From assembly GCF_013113735.1 (NCBI RefSeq), contig NZ_CP053346.1:1812001-1876000 (forward strand): DNA of 64,000 nt. The letters are read 5' to 3'. A model generated the notes under the pieces. The model did no database searches. It saw only the letters and a program-made list of their open reading frames with translations, and was not told where the DNA came from. This document shows positions 58,399-64,000 of this stretch, piece after piece; the first letter of the stretch is position 1, and each line of letters begins with the position of its first letter. This DNA comes from Sphingomonas sp. AP4-R1 (GTDB taxonomy: Bacteria > Pseudomonadota > Alphaproteobacteria > Sphingomonadales > Sphingomonadaceae). Both the position numbers and the translations under genes were made by a program.

Positions 58399-59085
58399 GT
58401 GGCGCAGGACCACGACGCGGATAAGGCTATGGCGGCCGAGGCCGCCGTGGCTCTGGTCGAAGCGGGGATGCTCGTAGGGCTCGGTACGGGCACCACCGCC
58501 GCGCACGCCATCACCGCGCTGGGACGGCGTGCGGCGGAGGGGCTGGCGGTGCGGACCGTGGCGACATCGCTCGCCACGGCGCGCGCGGCCGAGGCGGTGG
58601 GCCTCGCCGTGCTGGACTTCGCCGATTGCGCGGCGGTGGACCTGTGCATCGATGGCGTGGACGAGATCGATCCCATGCTGCGCGCGATCAAGGGCGGCGG
58701 CGGGGCGATGCTGCGCGAGAAGATCGTCGCCAGCTCGGCCACGCTGAACGTCGCGATCGCGGACGGATCTAAGCGGGTGGCGCAAGTGACGCGGTCCGTG
58801 CCCGTCGAGATTTTGCCGTTCGCGCGCTCCTCGGTTCTGGCCGCGCTGGGGCGGCTGGGGGGCGAGGCGGTGCTGCGCGAGGGGAAGCGCAGCGATCAAG
58901 GCAATCTGCTCGCCGACTGCCGCTTCGCCGACATGGGCGATCTGCCCGCGCTGGCGGCATCGCTTTCGGCCGTTCCGGGCCTGCTGGGGCACGGAATTTT
59001 CCTGGACGAGATCGATCGGCTGATCGTCGCGCGGGACGGACTCGTCGAGCGATGCGACCGGCCGTTGCCTCAGATGAAAGCATAG
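58399..59085 (+). CDS. rpiA: Ribose-5-phosphate isomerase A
   Basis: 228 aa. RpiA interconverts ribose 5-phosphate and ribulose 5-phosphate. Motifs: the phosphate loop LVGLGTGTTAAHAI (about residue 25), the catalytic Asp/Glu region VDLCIDGVDEIDP (about 85), KGGGGAMLREKIVA with the general base, and the C-terminal GLLGHGIFLDEIDRLIVA. The likely start is a GTG at 58399, 5 nt after the M28 stop; an ATG at 58429 is an alternative that trims the first helix. It begins a pentose-phosphate run with tkt 50 nt downstream. Confidence 0.95.
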   Translation: MAQDHDADKAMAAEAAVALVEAGMLVGLGTGTTAAHAITALGRRAAEGLAVRTVATSLATARAAEAVGLAVLDFADCAAVDLCIDGVDEIDPMLRAIKGGGGAMLREKIVASSATLNVAIADGSKRVAQVTRSVPVEILPFARSSVLAALGRLGGEAVLREGKRSDQGNLLADCRFADMGDLPALAASLSAVPGLLGHGIFLDEIDRLIVARDGLVERCDRPLPQMKA

Positions 59086-59135
59086 GCATCCTTCCGGGCG
59101 AAACTGCGTTCAGGCCCCAACCGAGGGACATTTTC

Positions 59136-61208
59136 ATGACCGATCAGAGCGCAGATTTCTCCCGTCTCCATGAGGACGGGTCTCCCGAACGGCTGGCCAT
59201 CGATACGATCCGGACCTTGTCGATGGATGCCGTGCAGAAGGCCAATTCGGGCCATCCCGGCACGCCGATGGCGCTGGCGCCGGTGGCCTATACGCTGTGG
59301 CGGGATTTCCTGCGCTACGATCCGGCCAAGCCCGACTGGCCCAATCGCGACCGCTTCGTGCTGTCGGTGGGCCATGCCTCGATGCTGCTCTATTCGGTGC
59401 TGCATCTGGCCAAGGTGATCGAGATCGACGCGGACGGCGTGCCGACCGGCAATCCCGCCGTCAGCCTCGCCGACATCGAGCAGTTCCGCCAGCTCGATTC
59501 CAAGACGCCGGGCCACCCCGAATATCGGATGACGACGGGCGTGGAGACGACCACCGGCCCGCTCGGCCAGGGCTGCGGCAATTCGGTGGGGATGGCGATC
59601 GCGGAGCGGGCGCTGGCCGCACGCTTCAACCGCGACGGGCACACTTTGTTCGATCATGACGTCTATGCGCTGTGCGGCGACGGCGACATGATGGAAGGCG
59701 TCTCCGGCGAGGCGGCGTCGGTGGCGGGGCACCTGAAGCTTTCGAACCTCTGCTGGATCTACGACAGCAACCACATCTCGATCGAGGGCGACACGCAGAT
59801 CGCCTTTACCGAGGATGTCGGCCGCCGCTTCGAGGCTTATGGCTGGAACGTCATCCATGTGGACGACGCCAACGACACCGCCGCCTTCGCGCAGGCGCTG
59901 GCCGCGTTCAAGGCGACCGACGACCGGCCGACCTTCATCGTCGTCCATTCGGTGATCGGCTGGGGCAGCCCGCGCGCCGGCAGCGAGAAGGCGCATGGCG
60001 AGGCGCTGGGCGAGGAGAATGTCGCCAAGACCAAGGAAGCCTATGGCTGGCCGGTCGACAAGAGCTTCTATGTGCCGGAGGGCGTCTCCGAAGCGTTCAG
60101 CGACGCGATCGCCGGGCGCGGACAGCCGCTGCGCGAAAGCTGGGAAGAGGCGTTCGGCCGCTATGCCGAGGCGTTTCCGGCCGAGGCCGCCGAATTTCAG
60201 TTGATGCGGCAGGGCAAGCTGCCGCAGGGCTGGGACGAGGCCCTGCCGACGTTCGAGGCAGACGCCAAGGGCATCGCCTCGCGCGATGCGGGCGGCAAGG
60301 TGCTGAACGCAATTTCGCCCAAGCTGCCGATGCTGCTCGGCGGCGCGGCCGATCTGTCGCCCTCCACCAAGACCGACATCAAGGGCGCGCCCTCGTTCGA
60401 GCCGAACGATTATGGCGGCCGCAACATGCATTTCGGCGTGCGCGAACATGCGATGGGATCGATCGCGAACGGCATGGCGCTGTCCTATCTGCGCTCCTAC
60501 ACGGCGACGTTCCTGGTGTTCGCGGACTATATGCGCGCGCCGATCCGGCTCGCCGCGATCATGGAAGTGCCGACCGTGTTCGTGTTCACGCACGACAGCA
60601 TCGGCGTGGGCGAGGACGGGCCGACCCACCAGCCGATCGAGCATCTCGCCACGCTGCGCGCCATTCCGGGACTCGACACGATCCGGCCGGGCGATGCGAA
60701 CGAGACGGCGGTGGCATGGAAGGTCGCGCTGACGCACACGCACGAGCCGACCGCGCTCATCCTCTCGCGTCAGGCGATCCCGACGCTCGACCGTAGCACC
60801 TATGCCTCGGCGGACGGCGTCGAGAAGGGCGGCTATGTGCTGGGCGACAGCGAGGGCACGCCCGAGCTGATCCTGATCGCCACGGGCAGCGAATTGCCGC
60901 TGGCGGTGCAGGCGCACGAGAAACTGACGGCGGAGGGCGTGAAGTCCCGCGTCGTGTCGCTGCCGAGCTGGTATCTGTTCGAGAAGCAGGACAAGGCCTA
61001 TCGCGACAGCGTGCTGCCTCCCGATGTCACCGCGCGTCTGGCGATCGAGCAGGCCGGATCGTTCGGCTGGGATCGCTATGTCGGCACGAAGGGCGAGACG
61101 ATCACCATGTCCACCTTCGGAGCGTCGGCTCCCCTCGCGAAACTGCAGGAGAAGTTCGGCTTCACGCTGGACAATGTGTGCAAGGTCGCGCGCGGCCTGA
61201 TCGGGTAA
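59136..61208 (+). CDS. tkt: Transketolase
   Basis: 690 aa thiamin-diphosphate enzyme of the non-oxidative pentose-phosphate pathway. The TPP domain has KANSGHPGTPMALAPVAYTL, GPLGQGCGNSVGMAIAERAL and the cofactor motif GDGDMMEGVSGEAAS with IYDSNHISIEGDT; the pyrimidine-binding domain has HFGVREHAMGSIANGMAL and the Glu that activates TPP; the C-terminal domain follows FVFTHDSIGVGEDGPTHQPI. ATG at 59136; the frame is open to 59052 but homology starts at 59136. It lies between rpiA (50 nt) and gnd (41 nt) on the same strand. Confidence 0.97.
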   Translation: MTDQSADFSRLHEDGSPERLAIDTIRTLSMDAVQKANSGHPGTPMALAPVAYTLWRDFLRYDPAKPDWPNRDRFVLSVGHASMLLYSVLHLAKVIEIDADGVPTGNPAVSLADIEQFRQLDSKTPGHPEYRMTTGVETTTGPLGQGCGNSVGMAIAERALAARFNRDGHTLFDHDVYALCGDGDMMEGVSGEAASVAGHLKLSNLCWIYDSNHISIEGDTQIAFTEDVGRRFEAYGWNVIHVDDANDTAAFAQALAAFKATDDRPTFIVVHSVIGWGSPRAGSEKAHGEALGEENVAKTKEAYGWPVDKSFYVPEGVSEAFSDAIAGRGQPLRESWEEAFGRYAEAFPAEAAEFQLMRQGKLPQGWDEALPTFEADAKGIASRDAGGKVLNAISPKLPMLLGGAADLSPSTKTDIKGAPSFEPNDYGGRNMHFGVREHAMGSIANGMALSYLRSYTATFLVFADYMRAPIRLAAIMEVPTVFVFTHDSIGVGEDGPTHQPIEHLATLRAIPGLDTIRPGDANETAVAWKVALTHTHEPTALILSRQAIPTLDRSTYASADGVEKGGYVLGDSEGTPELILIATGSELPLAVQAHEKLTAEGVKSRVVSLPSWYLFEKQDKAYRDSVLPPDVTARLAIEQAGSFGWDRYVGTKGETITMSTFGASAPLAKLQEKFGFTLDNVCKVARGLIG

Positions 61209-61249
61209 AGCGTATCTCCATTTCTTACTGACTGACGGGACATTTGAGC

Positions 61250-62227
61250 ATGAAGCTGGCGATGATCGGGCTGGGGCGGATGGGCGCGGGCATCGCGCGG
61301 CGGCTGATGCAGCATGGGCACGAGATCGTCGGCTATGATCGGGATGCGGGCGCGGTGGAGAAACTGGCCGGAGACGGCGCCACTTCCGCCACCGGCTTGG
61401 CCGATGTCGTCGCCAAGCTGGAGGCGCCGCGCATCTTCTGGGTGATGCTGCCCGCCGGCGGGCCGACCGAAAGCACGATCACCGAACTGCTCGGCCTCGT
61501 CTCGCCGGGCGACATCATCATCGATGGCGGCAACACCTTCTACAAGGATGATATCCGCCGCGCGAAGGCCAGTGCCGAAAAGGGCATCCACTATGTCGAC
61601 GTGGGCACGTCGGGCGGCGTGTGGGGGCTGGAGCGCGGCTTTTGCATGATGATCGGCGGCGACGCCGACACGGTAACCCTGCTCGATCCGATCTTCGAGG
61701 CGCTGGCGCCTGGCGTCGGCACGATCGCGCCCACGCCGGGCCGCGAGGGCGCCGATCCGCGCCCCGAGAAAGGCTACATCCATGCCGGACCGGCAGGCGC
61801 GGGCCATTTCGTGAAGATGGTCCACAACGGCATCGAATATGGCCTGATGGCGGCCTATGCCGAGGGCTTCGACGTGCTGAAGGGCAAGACATCCGAGAAG
61901 CTGCCCGAGGAGGAGCGCTTCGAGATCAACCTGCCCGATGTGGCCGAGGTGTGGCGGCGCGGCAGCGTGATCTCGTCCTGGCTGCTCGATCTGGGCGCCA
62001 TCGGTCTGGCCAAGGATCACAATCTCGATCAGTTCACCGGCAACGTCGCGGACAGCGGCGAGGGCCAGTGGACGATCGACGCGGCGATGGAGGAGGCGGT
62101 GCCCGCCTACGTCCTCTCGGCCGCTCTGTTCGCGCGCTATCGCAGCCGGGTGGAGCATACGTTCGGCGACAAGCTCCTGTCCGCGATGCGCTTCGGGTTC
62201 GGCGGCCATGTCGAGATGCCGCAGTGA
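61250..62227 (+). CDS. gnd: 6-phosphogluconate dehydrogenase, decarboxylating (short form)
   Basis: 325 aa, much shorter than the classical 470-aa enzyme and matching the GndA/YqeC-type short family. The Rossmann motif [13 protein letters not shown] is followed by [10 protein letters not shown], where the acidic residue after the second strand suggests NAD rather than NADP. The catalytic domain has [14 protein letters not shown], the active-site [16 protein letters not shown] and the lysine/asparagine of [13 protein letters not shown]. It converts 6-phosphogluconate to ribulose 5-phosphate and CO2, feeding rpiA and tkt. ATG at 61250; a TTG at 61244 precedes it. zwf starts 10 nt after its stop. 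Confidence 0.94.
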   Translation: MKLAMIGLGRMGAGIARRLMQHGHEIVGYDRDAGAVEKLAGDGATSATGLADVVAKLEAPRIFWVMLPAGGPTESTITELLGLVSPGDIIIDGGNTFYKDDIRRAKASAEKGIHYVDVGTSGGVWGLERGFCMMIGGDADTVTLLDPIFEALAPGVGTIAPTPGREGADPRPEKGYIHAGPAGAGHFVKMVHNGIEYGLMAAYAEGFDVLKGKTSEKLPEEERFEINLPDVAEVWRRGSVISSWLLDLGAIGLAKDHNLDQFTGNVADSGEGQWTIDAAMEEAVPAYVLSAALFARYRSRVEHTFGDKLLSAMRFGFGGHVEMPQ

Positions 62228-62237
62228 GCGCCGTGAA

Positions 62238-63671
62238 GTGAGGAAGCCGCCGGTCGCGCCGCTCGCCACCTTCGTCATTTTTGGAGCCCTGGGAGATCTC
62301 ACGCGGCGCCTGCTGGCGCCCGCGCTCGTCAATCTGGTGCGGGACGGTCTGCTGACCAAGGGGACCAAGATCCTCGGCGTCGCGCATACCGAAGGCGACG
62401 ATAACTCGCTGAGGGACGTCCTGGGCGAATATATCGACGACAAGAGCGACTGGCCGAACATGTCGGCCAATGTCCATTATCGGCGTGGCGACTTCACGCA
62501 GGCCGAGACGTTCGCGGCGCTGGCGAAGGAGCTGACGGGCAATGTCGTCTTCTATCTGGCGACGTCGCCCGGCTTCTTCGGACAGATCGTCGACCATCTC
62601 GGCGATGCCGGGTTGCTGGACGAGAAAGGCGGCTTCCGCCGCGTCGTGATCGAAAAGCCGTTCGGTACTGATCTGGAGTCGGCGCGCGCGCTCAACCGGC
62701 AGATATTGGCGCGCGCCTCGGAAGAGCAGATCTATCGGATCGATCACTTCCTGGGGAAGGAAACGGTCCAGAACATTCTCGTCACCCGCTTCGGCAACGC
62801 GCTGATGGATGCGGTGTGGAACCGGCGATATATCGATTATGTCGAGATCACCGCGGCCGAGGTGGTGACGGTCGGCACGCGCGGCGCCTTCTACGATGGC
62901 ACCGGCGCGCTGCGCGACATGGTGCCCAACCATCTTTTCCAGCTCTTGTCGCTGGTCTGCATGGAGCCGCCGGTCAGCCTGTCGGCGGACGCCATCCGCA
63001 CCGAAAAGGCCAAGGTGATCGCGGCGGTGCCTCCGATCCCGCCGGAGGATGCGGTGCGCGGCCGTTACGCCAAGGGGAAGATCGGCAAAGCCAAGGTCCC
63101 CGATTATACGGCCGAGCCCGACGTGAACCCCAAGGGCCGCACCGAAACCTATGTGGCGCTGAAGGTGGCGGTGGAGACGTGGCGCTGGTCCGGCGTGCCT
63201 TTCTATCTGCGCACGGGCAAGGCGATGTCGGCGCGCGATACCGAGATCGTGATCCACTTCCGCGATGCGCCGCTGTCGCTGTTCCCGGACGCCGAAGGCG
63301 GCAAGCTGCCGCCCAACACGTTGATCCTGCAGATCCAGCCCAATGAGGGCATGACGCTGGACATCGCGGCCAAGGCGCCGGGGCCGATCGTGGCGCCCGT
63401 GCCCGTCAGCCTCGATTTCCTGTATGCCAGCCACTTCGATATCGGCCACCGGACCGGCTACGAGACGTTGCTCTACGACGTGTTGATCGGAGACCAGACC
63501 TTGTTCCAGCGCGCCGACCAGATTGAGGGCGGCTGGGCGGCCGTGCAACCTCTGCTCGATGCGTGGGGCAAGAAGGGCAAGCCCGAGCCCTACAAGGCCG
63601 GAAGCGACGGACCCGAAGCGGCGGCGGCGCTGCTGGAGCGCGACGGCCGCGCGTGGCATCCCATTCAGTGA
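62238..63671 (+). CDS. zwf: Glucose-6-phosphate 1-dehydrogenase
   Basis: 477 aa, first enzyme of the oxidative pentose-phosphate and Entner-Doudoroff routes. The cofactor loop is FVIFGALGDLTRRLLAPAL; EKPFG and the catalytic block YRIDHFLGKETVQNI (His at about residue 170) are unmistakable, and the C-terminal HFRDAPLSLFPD and QPNEGMTLDIAAKAPG are family-typical. The GTG at 62238 gives MRKPPVAPLATF and is 10 nt after gnd; an ATG at 62208 lies within gnd. Its stop overlaps the next gene's GTG by 4 nt. A 6-phosphogluconolactonase gene is not between zwf and gnd. Confidence 0.97.
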   Translation: MRKPPVAPLATFVIFGALGDLTRRLLAPALVNLVRDGLLTKGTKILGVAHTEGDDNSLRDVLGEYIDDKSDWPNMSANVHYRRGDFTQAETFAALAKELTGNVVFYLATSPGFFGQIVDHLGDAGLLDEKGGFRRVVIEKPFGTDLESARALNRQILARASEEQIYRIDHFLGKETVQNILVTRFGNALMDAVWNRRYIDYVEITAAEVVTVGTRGAFYDGTGALRDMVPNHLFQLLSLVCMEPPVSLSADAIRTEKAKVIAAVPPIPPEDAVRGRYAKGKIGKAKVPDYTAEPDVNPKGRTETYVALKVAVETWRWSGVPFYLRTGKAMSARDTEIVIHFRDAPLSLFPDAEGGKLPPNTLILQIQPNEGMTLDIAAKAPGPIVAPVPVSLDFLYASHFDIGHRTGYETLLYDVLIGDQTLFQRADQIEGGWAAVQPLLDAWGKKGKPEPYKAGSDGPEAAAALLERDGRAWHPIQ

Positions 63672-64000
63672 GCGATGATCCTGTGAACCATGAAGCCGGC
63701 CGCAAGCCGCTGAAGCTCGTCATTTCCGATGTGGACGGCACGCTCGTCCGTTCCGACAAGACGCTCTCGCCCGCGACGATCGCGGCGGTGGGCCGTCTGG
63801 AGGCGGCGGGTCTGCCCTTCACCCTGATCAGCGCGCGGCCGCCGAGCGGGCTGCTGTGGATCGCGGAGGCGCTGAACCTCACGCATCCGATGGGAGCGTT
63901 CAATGGCGGCACGATCGTCAATCCGGACGGGACGGTGATCGCCGCCGAACGGATCGACACCGCCGCCGCCGAGACGGCGATCGCGATGCTGACCGAGGCG
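63668..64000 (+). CDS. Cof-type HAD-superfamily phosphatase (3' end outside window)
   Basis: First 111 codons, from a GTG that overlaps the zwf stop (GTGA, 4-nt overlap). HAD motif I is LVISDVDGTLVRSDKTLS (nucleophile Asp and acid/base Asp), and the motif II region is FTLISARPPSGL; GAFNGGTIVNPDG opens the type-2 cap region, as in Cof/YbiV-like sugar-phosphate phosphatases. The overlap with zwf points to a role linked to sugar phosphates, for example phosphogluconate or gluconolactone-derived by-products, but this is inference. A second GTG at 63683 is an alternative start. Confidence 0.88.
   Translation, partial: MSDDPVNHEAGRKPLKLVISDVDGTLVRSDKTLSPATIAAVGRLEAAGLPFTLISARPPSGLLWIAEALNLTHPMGAFNGGTIVNPDGTVIAAERIDTAAAETAIAMLTEA

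Noticed and set aside
1..64000. CRISPR arrays, tRNA/rRNA genes, integrases, transposases, toxin-antitoxin or prophage genes
   Set aside because: No regularly spaced repeats, no TPsiC-like tRNA blocks in a plausible setting, and no protein with the relevant motifs was found. The repeats present are palindromic intergenic elements, not CRISPR.

Overview
The window is a GC-rich (roughly two-thirds G+C), densely coding chromosomal segment of an alphaproteobacterium, most likely Sphingomonas or a near relative in the Sphingomonadaceae. The reasons are a PEPxxWA-CTERM-type secreted protein, an scpB-tatA junction, the block mutY/nudC - DUF721 - DsbA - DsbA-like lipoprotein - smc, a ThiS-ThiG fusion, a TonB-dependent receptor next to glycan-active enzymes, and many palindromic intergenic repeats. 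No tRNA, rRNA, CRISPR array, integrase, transposase or prophage gene was seen, so this looks like core chromosome with small lineage-specific genes.

Layout. 1-2.2 kb: end of scpB, tatA (without tatBC after it), an unidentified exported protein and an ArsC-family reductase. 2.4-4.3 kb: accB-accC (minus strand), split by a 30-bp perfect hairpin. 4.5-7.0 kb: thiS-thiG fusion, a membrane fatty-acid desaturase, and a possible leader peptide with hairpins upstream of the desaturase. 7.3-16.1 kb: a two-domain M16 protease, a small membrane protein, a 1121-aa membrane protein joining GH18-like, NodB deacetylase and GT2 domains, and an MHS-type transporter overlapping a small secreted protein. 16.2-20.8 kb: phytase-like PEP-CTERM protein, an AarF/UbiB kinase-like protein, membrane-anchored cytochrome c and prephenate dehydratase. 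20.9-28.8 kb: mutY-nudC divergent from DUF721-dsbA-dsbA-smc and two tiny genes. 28.8-36.4 kb: aldo/keto reductase, a DUF4130-UdgX fusion, an ArnT-like glycosyltransferase, then an alcohol dehydrogenase / old-yellow-enzyme / luciferase-like flavoenzyme group with similar palindromes in the promoter regions. 36.8-41.4 kb: TonB-dependent receptor, SGNH hydrolase and GH43 enzyme. 41.5-47.1 kb: a tandem pair of unnamed exported paralogues, an OmpA-family protein, a serine hydrolase and a second MHS transporter. 47.3-54.9 kb: amidohydrolase with a CIA30-like tail, a VOC protein, a polysaccharide flippase, polA and sodC. 55.0-64.0 kb: a small conserved protein, an L,D-transpeptidase, an M28 peptidase and a pentose-phosphate run rpiA-tkt-gnd-zwf ending in a truncated HAD hydrolase.

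How the genes work together. Three multi-gene themes stand out: chromosome organisation plus envelope disulfide chemistry (scpB, smc, two DsbA proteins), pentose-phosphate metabolism as one tightly spaced transcription unit (rpiA to the HAD gene, with GTG starts and short or overlapping junctions), and envelope polysaccharide work (GH18-CE4-GT2 protein, flippase, ArnT-like enzyme, L,D-transpeptidase). Most gaps between units hold palindromic repeats of at least seven families, often at 3' ends, where they may act as terminators or mRNA-stabilising structures; in two places repeat sequence extends an open frame and gives a false upstream start.

The most unusual items are the single-chain polysaccharide synthase/deacetylase/hydrolase, the tandem paralogues with conserved ends and a diverged middle, the ThiS-ThiG fusion whose carrier GlyGly is internal, the leader-peptide-like ORF, and the SodC in which one zinc-ligand histidine appears to be aspartate. 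All functional statements rest on reading motifs by eye; no database search was run.
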